64,000 bases of DNA from Euryhalocaulis caribicus (GTDB lineage: Bacteria; Pseudomonadota; Alphaproteobacteria; Caulobacterales; Maricaulaceae): contig NZ_ASJA01000006.1 of NCBI RefSeq assembly GCF_000412185.1, positions 93,229 through 157,228 on the forward strand, read 5' to 3'. The notes under the pieces are model-generated. The model ran no database searches. It worked only from the letters and a program-made list of their open reading frames with translations, and was not told where the DNA came from. The translations under genes were made by a program, and so were the position numbers. Positions 19,680-28,329 of this stretch are shown here, one piece after another. How positions within the stretch are numbered: the first letter of the stretch is position 1; each line of letters begins with the position of its first letter.

Positions 19680-19697
19680 GCATCCCGGATGCAAGAG

Positions 19698-19727
19698 AAA
19701 AGCGGCCCCGAACGGGGCCGCTTTTTT
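19698..19727 (+). terminator. bidirectional Rho-independent terminator
   Basis: A perfect stem AAAAGCGGCCCC / GGGGCCGCTTTT has a 6-base centre and T-runs on both strands. It lies between the convergent CHRD-RTX and DUF481 genes and can serve both. Confidence 0.93.
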
Positions 19728-19730
19728 ATG

Positions 19731-20756
19731 TCAGAACTCCCTCACAAGGGAAACGTCAACGCGGCTGTCGGCGTTCTCGAAGCCGGGGAGCGGCTCGAAT
19801 TCGTACTGGTAGCGGTATTTCAGCTCGACCGCCCAGGCCCCGCCCACGCGCGTGGTCAGGGCAAATTCCTGGTCGGCGCTGGCGGCGTCGGCGACGATGA
19901 CGCTGCTTTCGGAAGTCAGGCTGGCGGTCTCGGTCAGCGCCCACTCGAAGCTTGAGCCAAGCTCGACGGCCGGGTCGGTCTGAAGTTCGCCGCCGATCGG
20001 GTCGGTAAAGCGCGCGCCGGGGGCGGCGCGAAGGGTCCAGTTCAGATCTTCGCGTTCGAAAATGCGATAGCCCAGGCCCGCGCCGGCAAAGGCGGTAAAG
20101 TCAAAGCTGGCCAGCTCGTCGCGCTCGTAATTGCCTTCCACGAAGGCGGTCCAGCGTTCGCCCAGTTCGCGCTCGCCGCGCGCATCGACAATCAGCTCGT
20201 CGACGCCGGTGACATTATCGGTCTCGGAATAGGCATAGTCGATGGAGCCGTCGAAACCCCAGCCGATCAGCTCCCGCGTCACATCCACGCCAAGCGTGTA
20301 GCTCTGGTGATCCGAATTGCCGCTATCGACGCGCAGGCCCGCACGCACCTTGCCGGACCAGGCGGCGAGGGGGCCGTTATCTTCAAACGCGCTGAACGGG
20401 CGGCGCCAGGACCAGTCATCCGCCGGGGCCTCGCCGGCTTCCGCAGTCTCGGCCGCCGCCGCTTCGGCGGTTTCAGCTTCTGCCACCGTGACCGGAGCTG
20501 AATCTTCCACGCCCAGCGCCGCATAGGCTTCACCGGCGCGGTCCGGGGCGACCAGGGCTACCGTATCCATCACTGCGGCTTCGCCGCCTTCGGCGTTGCG
20601 GGCGACCAGCGCCAGCGTGGCCGCGAATTGCGCTTCATCCTGATAGGTGGCCGCGTCTTCGATCAGGCGCGCATAGTCGCTTGAGACTTGCGCTGCAGCG
20701 GCGGCGGTCAGGCAGAAAAAAGCGGCCAGCGCCGCCATGAACGTGCGGATTGTCAT
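19731..20756 (-). CDS. DUF481 (YdiY-like) outer-membrane beta-barrel protein
   Basis: The product has 341 residues with a signal peptide (cut near AAAAAQ, residue 22). A helical or linker region rich in Ala and Glu runs to about 130. A barrel domain follows, made of alternating amphipathic strands (WSGKVRAGLRVDSGNSDHQSY, GFDGSIDYAYSETDNVTG and others), ending in VSLVREF with a terminal Phe as expected for BAM-assembled proteins. The pattern matches DUF481, the salt-induced outer-membrane protein family. The Glu/Ala-rich N-terminal insertion (about residues 85-118) is unusual for the family. It is divergent from the CHAD gene. Confidence 0.85.
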   Translation of the reverse strand: MTIRTFMAALAAFFCLTAAAAAQVSSDYARLIEDAATYQDEAQFAATLALVARNAEGGEAAVMDTVALVAPDRAGEAYAALGVEDSAPVTVAEAETAEAAAAETAEAGEAPADDWSWRRPFSAFEDNGPLAAWSGKVRAGLRVDSGNSDHQSYTLGVDVTRELIGWGFDGSIDYAYSETDNVTGVDELIVDARGERELGERWTAFVEGNYERDELASFDFTAFAGAGLGYRIFEREDLNWTLRAAPGARFTDPIGGELQTDPAVELGSSFEWALTETASLTSESSVIVADAASADQEFALTTRVGGAWAVELKYRYQYEFEPLPGFENADSRVDVSLVREF

Positions 20757-20894
20757 GTCGATCCCCCGGGATTTGATTCAACAGGGGACCTAGCGCCGTG
20801 GACCCTGCGCGTCGAGTTTTGCGGTGCAGAAGGGAACATGGCGGGGCCTGTCGGCCTTGGTCTAGTATATCGGCGGACCTTCAGCGGAGCATGC

Positions 20895-21785
20895 ATGGGA
20901 TATCGTTTCGAGCCGGGAGAAACGCCCGAGGAGGGCGTGAAGCGGATCGCCGGCGAGCAGATCGGCAAGACGGTCGCGGATCTGCGCGGGCCGAACCCCG
21001 ATGCGGCCGCTTTTGCCGCGCGCAAGCGGCTGAAGAAAATCCGCGCGCTGTTCCGGCTGGTCCGCGAGGATATGGGCAAGAAGGCCTATCGGCGGAACAA
21101 CGCCATCTTCCGCGATTTCGGCCGCGTGCTGTCCGATCTGCGCGACGCCCGCGCCATCCTGGAATCGTTCGACGCCCTGCTGGCGCATTATGGCGAGCAA
21201 CTGGAGCCGGGCGCCTTCATGACGGTCCGCGCGGAACTGGCGCAGCGCCATGCGGCGATGACGGACTGGGCGCTGGATAATCGCGTCCTGTTCGAGGATT
21301 TGGCCGAAGCGCTGGAGGAGGCACGCCGGCCGGTGGGCAAGATATCCCTGAAACACAAGGATTTCGCGGCAATCCGCCCGGGCCTGAAACGCACTTACCG
21401 CACGGCTCTGAGGCGTTTTTCGGAGGCCTATAAGAGCGGCGACGCCGAGGCGTTTCACGAATGGCGCAAGCCGCTGAAGGCGCTGTGGCTGAATGTCCGG
21501 CTATTCAAGCCGGTGTGGAACGAGGCGCTGGAAGATTTCGGCGATTACTCCAAGACGCTGTCCAACCTGACGGGCGAGGATCACAATCTGGCGGTGCTGC
21601 GGGAGACGATCCTGGGCGAACCGGCGGCGTTCGGCGGCGCGGCCTCGGCCGAGGCGCTGGCGGGGCTGTCACGCATCCGCAGCCGGGAGCTGCGCCGCAA
21701 GGCGCGGCCGCTGGGCGAGGCCCTGTTCGCCGGCCCGCCAAGCGGTTTCGTGGACCGGATGGAACGCTACTGGGACAGGCTTTGA
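20895..21785 (+). CDS. CHAD-domain protein
   Basis: The product has 296 residues from the ATG at 20895. The CHAD fold (conserved histidine alpha-helical domain, polyphosphate-binding) is shown by ARKRLKKIRALFRLVRE, FRDFGRVLSDLRDARAILESF and EAFHEWRKPLKALWLNVRLF, with the expected rows of Arg, Lys and His. CHAD proteins bind polyphosphate and often sit beside polyphosphate enzymes or CYTH phosphatases; neither is adjacent here. The frame is open upstream to 20688, but those residues do not look like the family. Confidence 0.85.
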   Translation: MGYRFEPGETPEEGVKRIAGEQIGKTVADLRGPNPDAAAFAARKRLKKIRALFRLVREDMGKKAYRRNNAIFRDFGRVLSDLRDARAILESFDALLAHYGEQLEPGAFMTVRAELAQRHAAMTDWALDNRVLFEDLAEALEEARRPVGKISLKHKDFAAIRPGLKRTYRTALRRFSEAYKSGDAEAFHEWRKPLKALWLNVRLFKPVWNEALEDFGDYSKTLSNLTGEDHNLAVLRETILGEPAAFGGAASAEALAGLSRIRSRELRRKARPLGEALFAGPPSGFVDRMERYWDRL

Positions 21786-21804
21786 AGGGCGGCTGGAAAC
21801 GGCG

Positions 21805-22710
21805 TCAGACCGTTTCCAGCTCTTCTTCCTCGATCAGGCCGCGGTCGCGGGCGTCGTTGCGCATGGCTTCCTGGAGCTTTTCGAACGCGCGGACCTCGAT
21901 CTGGCGGATACGCTCGCGCGAGACGCCATAGACCTGGGCCAGCTCTTCGAGCGTTTTCGGCTCGTCGGAGAGCTTGCGCTCCTGGATGATGTGGCGTTCG
22001 CGCTCATTCAGGGCGCTCATCGCTTCCTGAAGCATCTCCATGCGGACGGTGAATTCCTCGGAGTCGGCGACCGTGGTTTCCTGATCCGGGGTGTCGTCAT
22101 CCTCCAGCCAGTCCTGCCATTGCGACTCTGAATCCGATTTCAGCGGCGCGTTCAGGGAGGCGTCGCCGCCGGTCATGCGGCGGTTCATGGAGGTGACCTC
22201 TTCCTCGGTCACGCCCAGCTTGGTGGCGATTTCCTCGACATGCTCCGGCGTCAGGTCGCCTTCTTCCAGCGCCTTCATCTCGCCCTTCAGACGGCGGAGA
22301 TTGAAGAACAGCTTCTTCTGCGCCGCCGTGGTGCCCATCTTCACGAGCGACCATGAGCGCAGGATATATTCCTGGATAGAGGCGCGGATCCACCACATGG
22401 CGTAAGTCGCCAGGCGGAAACCCTTGTCCGGATCGAATTTCTTGACCGCCTGCATCAGGCCGACATTGCCCTCGGAAATCACTTCGCCGATGGGCAGGCC
22501 ATAGCCGCGATAGCCCATGGCGATCTTGGCGACCAGGCGCAGATGGGAGGTAACCAGCTTGTGCGCGGCTTTGGCGTCCTCATGCTCGGCCCAGCTTTTG
22601 GCCAGCATGAATTCCTCGTCCTTCTCCAGCATTGGAAACTTGCGGATCTCGGACAGGTAACGGCTGAGTCCTTGTTCGGGCGACAGCGATAGCGCAGGAA
22701 CGTTGGTCAT
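21805..22710 (-). CDS. rpoH: heat-shock sigma factor RpoH (sigma-32)
   Basis: The product has 301 residues from the ATG at 22710, preceded by GAGGGAG. Region 2 shows LRLVAKIAMGYRGYGLP, VGLMQAVKKFDPDKGFRLATYAMWWIRASIQEYILRSW (split across about 75-125); region 4 is TLEELAQVYGVSRERIRQIE. The RpoH box lies in the QKKLFFNLRRLK segment, which is specific to sigma-32. It directs RNA polymerase to heat-shock promoters. The gene is monocistronic here, convergent with the CHAD gene and divergent from the zinc peptidase. Confidence 0.95.
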   Translation of the reverse strand: MTNVPALSLSPEQGLSRYLSEIRKFPMLEKDEEFMLAKSWAEHEDAKAAHKLVTSHLRLVAKIAMGYRGYGLPIGEVISEGNVGLMQAVKKFDPDKGFRLATYAMWWIRASIQEYILRSWSLVKMGTTAAQKKLFFNLRRLKGEMKALEEGDLTPEHVEEIATKLGVTEEEVTSMNRRMTGGDASLNAPLKSDSESQWQDWLEDDDTPDQETTVADSEEFTVRMEMLQEAMSALNERERHIIQERKLSDEPKTLEELAQVYGVSRERIRQIEVRAFEKLQEAMRNDARDRGLIEEEELETV

Positions 22711-22853
22711 GGATAATCTCCCTCTACCCCGAAACCCGCGCGCCGGAGCCTTTGTTCCAGCACGCGGACAGGGCAAGATAGGTATTCATCGGGCGGTTTG
22801 AAGGCACATGACGCCGATTTCATAATTCGTGAGCGCATAGGAGACATACGAAA

Positions 22854-23750
22854 ATGGTGGAATGGCGAAATCGCCGGCGCAGCGGGAATATCGAGGACCG
22901 GCGCGGCCAGCGTTTTTCCCGCGGCGGCGGGGGGCTTGCGCTGCTGCCCCTGATCTTCCGGATTTTCGGGTTTCGCGGCCTTGTGTTCGTGGTGCTGATC
23001 GTGGGCGGCGTCTGGCTGTTTGGCGGCGATCTCCAGCCCGTGCTGAACCTGCTGACCGGAGGCGGCGGCCAGACGGTCGCCAGCCAGGGCGAGGTTCCGC
23101 CGGGGCAGGAGGAGGAAGCGGAGTTTTCCGCCGTGATCCTGGCCGACACCGAAGATGTCTGGAATCAGGTCTTCCTGGAGCAGGGAATGGATTATCCGGA
23201 ACCGGCGCTGGTGCTGTTTTCCGACGCCGTGCCTTCGGGCTGCGGGTTCGCCAGCGCCGCGGTGGGGCCGTTCTATTGCCCGCCGGACCGCAAGATATTC
23301 ATCGATCTGACCTTCTTCGATGAATTGAGCGGGCAGCTGGGCGCCTCGGGCGACTTCGCGCCGGCCTATGTGATCGCGCACGAGGTCGGCCATCACGTGC
23401 AGAATGTCACCGGCGTTCTGGACCGGGCCAATGCCATGAAACAACGCCTTTCGCAGACCGAAGCCAACACCGTGCAGGTGCGGGTGGAGTTGCAGGCGGA
23501 CTGTTATGCCGGGGTCTGGGCGGCGCGGGCCGACCGGATGAAGGGCATTCTTGAACAGGGCGATATCCAAGAAGGGCTGAGGGCGGCCGCGGCGGTGGGG
23601 GATGATACGCTGCAGCGCCGCGCGCAAGGGCGGGTGACGCCCGACAGCTTCACCCATGGTTCGGCCGAGCAGCGCCAGCGCTGGTTCATGGCGGGCTATG
23701 ACAGCGGCGCGATGGACTCCTGCGACACATTCGCGGCGGAGCGGCTTTAA
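22854..23750 (+). CDS. YpfJ-family neutral zinc metallopeptidase
   Basis: The product has 298 residues. A basic N-terminus (RRRSGNIEDRRGQRF) is followed by one membrane segment (about 32-55). The periplasmic domain has CGFASAAVGPFYCPPDRKI and the zinc site YVIAHEVGHHVQN (HEVGH near 177-181), the YpfJ/putative neutral zinc metallopeptidase (DUF/PF04228) signature, then a conserved VRVELQADCYAGVWA with the third ligand. The substrate is unknown. The next gene starts only 3 bases after the stop, so the two are probably co-transcribed. Confidence 0.9.
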   Translation: MVEWRNRRRSGNIEDRRGQRFSRGGGGLALLPLIFRIFGFRGLVFVVLIVGGVWLFGGDLQPVLNLLTGGGGQTVASQGEVPPGQEEEAEFSAVILADTEDVWNQVFLEQGMDYPEPALVLFSDAVPSGCGFASAAVGPFYCPPDRKIFIDLTFFDELSGQLGASGDFAPAYVIAHEVGHHVQNVTGVLDRANAMKQRLSQTEANTVQVRVELQADCYAGVWAARADRMKGILEQGDIQEGLRAAAAVGDDTLQRRAQGRVTPDSFTHGSAEQRQRWFMAGYDSGAMDSCDTFAAERL

Positions 23751-23753
23751 TCC

Positions 23754-24263
23754 ATGTCCGACCCTTTCAGGTTTCGCAGCCCCAGATGGGCCTATGCCGG
23801 CGGCGGGCTGGCCGTGGTCGTGGTGCTGGGGGTCAAGTTCCTGATCGGCGGGATTTACGGCGTCCGGGCGGCGCTGGACCTGATCAGCGCGCTGCAGCAG
23901 ACCTCGCTTTATTTCGGCGCGGCGATCGCCACGGCGTCGGCCACGATCATGGCGCTGATGCTGACCCTGCTGGGCTTTGCGCGGCGCGGAGACACCGAAT
24001 TCGACGAATGGGTGTTCCGCTCCATCAACCGGATCAGCACAGTGGCGGCGTTCACGCTGGGCGGATCGATCCTGCTTCTGCTGATGCTGCAATTGCCGGT
24101 GGGCGAGTTCGAGAAGATTCCGCACGGCTGGTATTCTTCGCTCTATTTCATCCTGGTGACGCTGATTGCGCTGCTGGCGGGGCTGATGATCTCGACCGTG
24201 CTGATGCTGCTCTCCACCGTGCGCTATGTGATCTCCCACCTGACCCCGGGCGACGAGGTTTGA
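23754..24263 (+). CDS. integral membrane protein co-transcribed with the zinc peptidase
   Basis: The product has 169 residues with about four membrane helices (13-33, 47-70, 90-110, 128-150). It starts 3 bases after the YpfJ-like stop. No family is recognised by name. Translational closeness suggests a partner role to the peptidase, but nothing in the sequence shows this. The gene is followed by about 1,040 bases with repeats and no supported gene (24264-25303). Confidence 0.75.
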   Translation: MSDPFRFRSPRWAYAGGGLAVVVVLGVKFLIGGIYGVRAALDLISALQQTSLYFGAAIATASATIMALMLTLLGFARRGDTEFDEWVFRSINRISTVAAFTLGGSILLLLMLQLPVGEFEKIPHGWYSSLYFILVTLIALLAGLMISTVLMLLSTVRYVISHLTPGDEV

Positions 24264-24307
24264 GGGGGCGAGGGTTTTTCTCTTTCGCCCTCTCCTCTCT
24301 CTTCACC

Positions 24308-24404
24308 GTCATCCTCCGGCTTGACCGGAGGACCCAGGGGATCGTGAGGCGAGCAGATTTCAACTGGGTCCTCCGATCTCCGCTTCGCTCCGTCGGAAGA
24401 TGAC
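24308..24404 (+). repeat. paired GTCATCC-type palindromic repeats
   Basis: Hairpin one (GTCATCCTCCGGCTTGACC to GGAGGACCCA) and hairpin two (TGGGTCCTCCGATCTCCGC to CGGAAGATGAC) face each other, as in the unit at 8501-8597 but in the opposite order. It lies right after the membrane-protein gene. Confidence 0.8.
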
Positions 24405-24589
24405 GTTCTTTTTTGCCTTTCTCTCATTCAGCTCCCGGAAATGGCGCAGCCATTGTCCGGGATCCAGCCTGCAACGGAGCCGCTATCTCTGGACCTCGGA
24501 TAATCGCTGGCGCGATTTCCGGGGACTCGTTGGGGTAAGCGCCTTCGCCTCCACGGCCCGCTGGCCGCAGAGTTATCCAAGAAAACACG

Positions 24590-24878
24590 AGGGTGGCGCG
24601 GCGCGTCTTTCGGGACGCCGGTGACCGTTTGTTTGTATGTTTCGCGTCTTCGAAAGACGCGCCGCGCGGTTCTTTTGCGGAGGGCGGGAGTCGCCTCGAC
24701 CGGCCTCTCCATCCGCTGCCGCCAGAGTCTTAATAGCCAGGGCATTTCAGCCTCAGACTGGCGCCTGGCGGTGCGCCGGGACGCGCACGGTCTGGTCAGA
24801 CCCTGCCGTATCCCGGGAACCGCGTTCAACTCCGTCCCTCGGGCGACCGGATCCGAAGCCCCTCGCATGACGGCGAAC
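24590..24878 (-). repeat. 290-bp dispersed repeat element, right copy
   Basis: This is the reverse complement of 8113-8402, near-identical over the full length. Differences cluster where the two copies have small compensating indels (near 24640-24660 and 24790-24810). The inverted repeat GGCGCGGCGCGTCTTTC / GAAAGACGCGCCGCGC at its left end is kept. Together with the flanking repeats it forms a mirror of the left cluster. Confidence 0.85.
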
Positions 24879-24940
24879 ACCACAGAGTATGGCTCAAGTG
24901 GGAAGCCGGTCTGATTGTTTTCGATTCATCCCCCTAAATT

Positions 24941-25030
24941 GTCATCCCGCACGCAGCGAAGCGGAGATGCGGGATCCTGGCGAACGAGGGCGCAAGCTTT
25001 GCCGGGATCCCGGATCAAGTCCGGGATGAC
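24941..25030 (+). repeat. GTCATCCCG-type palindromic repeat pair
   Basis: One unit runs GTCATCCCGCACGCAGCG to TGCGGGATCC, the other GGGATCCCGG to CCGGGATGAC. The outer ends are inverted repeats of each other. It is a variant of the GTCATCC family above, with CCCG in place of CTCC. Confidence 0.75.
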
Positions 25031-25067
25031 AATGGTGGGTGATAGGGGGGCGCGTTGTCATCTGTGA

Positions 25068-25195
25068 CGGCCCTTCGAGACGCCGCGCCCTTGGCGCGGC
25101 TCCTCAGGGAAAGGGTGATGGGAAGGGATGGAGAAATAGCTTCCGACCCCACCCCTTAGCCTGAGGAGCCCGTGAGGGCGTCTCGAAGGCGAACT
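25068..25195 (-). repeat. composite palindromic repeat, right copy
   Basis: This is the reverse of the unit at 7921-8051: palindromes at 25071-25108 and 25160-25189 are separated by a spacer with GGGAAAGGGTGATGGGAAGG and CACCCCTTAGCC. The stem sequences differ between copies, as is usual for exchanging palindrome loops, while the arms are conserved. Confidence 0.8.
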
Positions 25196-25303
25196 CCAGG
25201 GAGCGCGGATTTCCTCGGGAAAAAGCAAAAAATATCCCCGGTTACCGGATGCTAACCACGTCCTTTGACGCGGTTTCAATATTGCCCCCGGTAAGGAGGG
25301 GCG

Positions 25304-26128
25304 ATGAGCCTTGTGATCGAACATCTTCCGGCGACTCCGCATGCCGCCGCGCCATTGAGGCGGGCCTTCGTGATTTCGGAGAGCCGGCACACATTTACGC
25401 TGGCGCGGTCGCTGCTGAATGCGGCGGGCGTTCAGGATGTGGGGTTCAGTTCGGATGCGCGCTCCGCCGAACTTCGCATGCCGGGGTTCGAGCCGGACCT
25501 GATCGTGGCGGACTGGCCGGACAATCTTCCCGGTCATCAGGACCGGATCGATCTGCTGCGCCGTCTGCGCACGCATTCGGAAACCGGCCTTCAGGAAAAG
25601 CCGATGATCCTGCTGACGCCGCCGCGCACCCAGAGCCGGGTGGAGCAGGCGCGGGATGCGGGGGCGACGGAATTGCTGGTCATGCCGGTTTCGATGAGCC
25701 TGTTTTCGCAGCGCGTGGCCTCGCTGATCCGCAATCCGCGGGCGTTTGTTTCATCGCCGCGTTTCAAGGGGCATTGCCGGCGGCGGCGGCGGGAAGCCGC
25801 GCCGCGCGAGGCGTTCAAGCGCCAGATTGACGTGGACGCGGGCCGCACCACGCGCGGCCGCGCCGCCCTGAACGCCACGCTGTCGCTGGCGGCCGAAATA
25901 CAGGGCGGGAACGAGGCGATTGTCCGCCGCATACAGGAAGCCCTCGGGCAATTTTCCCGCATTGCGGATCTGGAGCGCGAGGCGGATGTGGAGCTGGTCG
26001 AGGTCAGCCGCACGGCGCTGATCCAGACGCTGGCCGCGGGAGAAGAGGCGGCGCCGGCCGCCGAGGCCGTGGCGGAAAACCTGGAGCGTTTTGTCGGCCG
26101 CCGTCTGGGTCGCCGCGCTGCGGCCTGA
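25304..26128 (+). CDS. atypical response-regulator-like (pseudo-receiver) protein
   Basis: The product has 274 residues. Residues about 18-145 follow a CheY-like fold: FVISESRHTFTLARSLLNAAG, then DLIVADWPDNLPG with a possible acceptor Asp, then ILLTPPRTQSRVEQARDAGATELLVMPVSM. The acidic pair near the N-terminus is reduced to a Glu, and the invariant Lys before the usual proline is Met (VMPVS), so phosphorylation chemistry is doubtful. The C-terminal half is helical and Ala/Arg-rich, with no DNA-binding motif recognised. A strong ribosome-binding site (AAGGAGGGG) precedes the ATG. It sits 104 bases before a histidine kinase on the same strand. Confidence 0.7.
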   Translation: MSLVIEHLPATPHAAAPLRRAFVISESRHTFTLARSLLNAAGVQDVGFSSDARSAELRMPGFEPDLIVADWPDNLPGHQDRIDLLRRLRTHSETGLQEKPMILLTPPRTQSRVEQARDAGATELLVMPVSMSLFSQRVASLIRNPRAFVSSPRFKGHCRRRRREAAPREAFKRQIDVDAGRTTRGRAALNATLSLAAEIQGGNEAIVRRIQEALGQFSRIADLEREADVELVEVSRTALIQTLAAGEEAAPAAEAVAENLERFVGRRLGRRAAA

Positions 26129-26232
26129 GGCCGGGCCGGGATGATGGCCCGGGGCAACCGGCCCGTCTAAATGGTTTATCCGCGCCCGGGACTTGTTTAT
26201 TCAAGACTTTGACAGGCTGCGCAGGGGCAGGG

Positions 26233-27366
26233 ATGCGGGCGGAAAAACATCCGGACGAGGAAAAACGGCTGGCGGCGTTGCGGCGCTATGGCGTGCTGGA
26301 CACGCCGCGCGAGGCGGAATTCGATCATGTCGTGGACGTGGTCGCGCGTATCTGTGGCGCGCCCATGGCGGTCATCAACCTGATCGACGAGACCCGGCAA
26401 TGGTTCAAGGCCGAAGTCGGGCTGGGCGTGCGGGAGCTGCCGCTGGACGATTCCATCTGCGCGCACGCCATCCTGCAGCCGGGCCTGTTTCTGGTCGAGG
26501 ACACGCTGAAGGATGACCGGTTCAAGGATAACCCGTTATGCAAGGGGGAGCCGCATCTGCGCTTCTATGCCGGGGCGCTGCTGGAGACGCAGGACGGCGA
26601 GCCGCTGGGCACGGTGTGCGTGCTGGACCATGAGCCGCGCACGCTGACGCAGGACCAGCAGGATTTCCTGAAGCTGATGGCGCATCAGGTCATGCGGCAG
26701 CTGGAGCTGCGCCGGGCGGTCAGCATGCTGGAGGAGACGCTGGCGGAAAAGAACGTGCTGATCAGTGAGATCGATCACCGCGTGAAAAATTCGCTGCAGC
26801 TTATCCAGACGATTTTGCGGATGCAGGCCTCGCGCGCGCCAAACGAGGAACACCGCGCCTTGCTGGACGTGGCGCAGGCGCGGGTTTCCGCCGTGGCGCA
26901 TGTTCACAACCAGCTGCATCAGAGCGGCGATTTCCGCGAAATCGACATGCAGGTCTTCATCGAACGGCTTTGCCGAGAATTGCAGGAAACCGCGCCCAAA
27001 GACGTGACGCTGGAAGTTCAGGCCGAACCGTTGAAACTGGACGCCCGGCGGGCCGGGTCCGTGGGTCTGGTGATCAACGAACTGGTCACAAACGCCTTCA
27101 AATACGCCTACGGAAACGCGGCCGGGGGCGTGACCGCCGTGACGCTGGAATCTGCGCCGGGCGGCCAGGTCCGGCTTGTCATTTCCGATGATGGCGCTGG
27201 CATGAGCGGCGAAGAAGAAGCGCAGGAGAGCCCGGTTTCCGGTCTGGGCACGCGGCTGGTCACGGCGCTGGTCAGCGGGCTGGACGGCGAGGTGAGGGAA
27301 ATGGAGGTTTCGCGGGGACTTTCACTGGAAATCCTGTTTCCGCTTGAGACCGATCAGGCCGACTAG
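26233..27366 (+). CDS. GAF-domain HWE/HisKA_2-type sensor histidine kinase
   Basis: The product has 377 residues from the ATG at 26233 (CAGGGGCAGGG upstream). An N-terminal GAF domain (about 20-160; VINLIDETRQWFKAEVGL, LDDSICAHAIL) precedes a HisKA_2 phosphoacceptor helix, ISEIDHRVKNSLQLIQTILR with His182. The ATPase domain has LVINELVTNAFKYAY (N box) and ISDDGAGM (G1). HisKA_2/HWE kinases are abundant in alphaproteobacteria and often feed the general stress response. There is no membrane segment, so the sensor is cytoplasmic. The gene just upstream encodes a degenerate receiver and could be a partner. Confidence 0.87.
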   Translation: MRAEKHPDEEKRLAALRRYGVLDTPREAEFDHVVDVVARICGAPMAVINLIDETRQWFKAEVGLGVRELPLDDSICAHAILQPGLFLVEDTLKDDRFKDNPLCKGEPHLRFYAGALLETQDGEPLGTVCVLDHEPRTLTQDQQDFLKLMAHQVMRQLELRRAVSMLEETLAEKNVLISEIDHRVKNSLQLIQTILRMQASRAPNEEHRALLDVAQARVSAVAHVHNQLHQSGDFREIDMQVFIERLCRELQETAPKDVTLEVQAEPLKLDARRAGSVGLVINELVTNAFKYAYGNAAGGVTAVTLESAPGGQVRLVISDDGAGMSGEEEAQESPVSGLGTRLVTALVSGLDGEVREMEVSRGLSLEILFPLETDQAD

Positions 27367-27371
27367 ATATT

Positions 27372-27977
27372 TCAGAACGGGCGCCGGCTCTTGAGCGCGG
27401 CCGCCAATGTTCCGTCATCCAGATAATCCAGCTCCCCGCCCATCGGCACGCCGCGGGCGATGGAGGTGACCGACACGCCGAGGGCCTGCAGGCGGTCGGT
27501 GATGTAGTGGGCGGTGGTGGCGCCATCGACCGTCATGGACAGCGCCAGGATGACTTCCGAAATACCGCCATTGCGGGCGCGTTTGATCAGCCGGGCGATA
27601 TTGAGATCCTCCGGGCGGACGCCGTCCAGCGCCGACAGGGCGCCGCCGAGGACGTGATAGCGGCCCTTATAGGCGGAGGCGCGCTCCAGCGCCCAGAGGT
27701 CGCCGACCTGTTCCACGACGCAGATCAGGGAATCCTCGCGCTTGGGGCTGGCGCAGATGGCGCAGGGGTCGCGGGCGTCGATATTGCCGCAATTGGAGCA
27801 GATCTTGATCTTGTCCGCGGCGTCGGCCATCGCCTCGGCCAGCGGGACCATCAGGACGTCGCGCTTGCGGATAAGCTGCAGCGCGGCGCGCCGGGCCGAG
27901 CGGGGACCCAGACCGGGGAGCTTGGCCAGCAGCGCGATCAGTCGCTCGATTTCGGGACCGGCGGCGGAATCAGCCAT
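27372..27977 (-). CDS. recR: recombination mediator protein RecR
   Basis: The product has 201 residues, standard for RecR. The helix-hairpin-helix [16 protein letters not shown] (about 18-33), the C4 zinc finger [16 protein letters not shown] (about 58-73) and the Toprim domain with [14 protein letters not shown] follow in the usual order. With RecO and RecF it loads RecA onto gapped DNA. It is the last gene of a dnaX-ybaB-recR block, 10 bases after ybaB, the common alphaproteobacterial arrangement. Confidence 0.97.
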   Translation of the reverse strand: MADSAAGPEIERLIALLAKLPGLGPRSARRAALQLIRKRDVLMVPLAEAMADAADKIKICSNCGNIDARDPCAICASPKREDSLICVVEQVGDLWALERASAYKGRYHVLGGALSALDGVRPEDLNIARLIKRARNGGISEVILALSMTVDGATTAHYITDRLQALGVSVTSIARGVPMGGELDYLDDGTLAAALKSRRPF

Positions 27978-27987
27978 TAACGCGCGG

Positions 27988-28329
27988 TCAGAACGGCGAT
28001 TTTCCGCCGAACATGCCGGCGAGGCCGCCCATGCCCCCCATGCCGCCCATCGCGCCCTGCATGGCTTTCTGGGCTTCCTGTTCGGCCTTGGCCTTGGCGT
28101 CGTTGATGGCGGCGGTGACGAGGTCTTCGAGGATCTCGACCTCCTCAGGATTCATCAGTTCGGGGTCGATGGTGACGCGGCGCGCCTCGGCCTTGCCGTT
28201 GAAGGTGACGGTGACGGCGCCGCCGCCGGAGGAGCCGGTAACCTCGATCTCCTCGAGCTGGCTCTGGGCGTCCTGCATCTTCTTCTGCATTTCCTGCGCC
28301 TGTTTCATGACGCTCATCATGTCTTTCAT
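27988..28329 (-). CDS. ybaB: YbaB/EbfC nucleoid-associated protein
   Basis: The product has 113 residues. An N-terminal helix rich in Met, Gln and Lys ([16 protein letters not shown]) is followed by a central sheet with [21 protein letters not shown] and a second long helix. The Gly/Met-rich tail ([11 protein letters not shown]) is typical of alphaproteobacterial members. It binds DNA as a dimer. Its ATG overlaps the dnaX stop by four bases (28326-28329), showing translational coupling. Confidence 0.95.
   Translation of the reverse strand: MKDMMSVMKQAQEMQKKMQDAQSQLEEIEVTGSSGGGAVTVTFNGKAEARRVTIDPELMNPEEVEILEDLVTAAINDAKAKAEQEAQKAMQGAMGGMGGMGGLAGMFGGKSPF

Noticed and set aside
20688..20894. An upstream extension of the CHAD protein
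   Set aside because: The extra residues are unlike the family and overlap the divergent DUF481 start. MGYRFEPGE at 20895 looks like a natural N-terminus.
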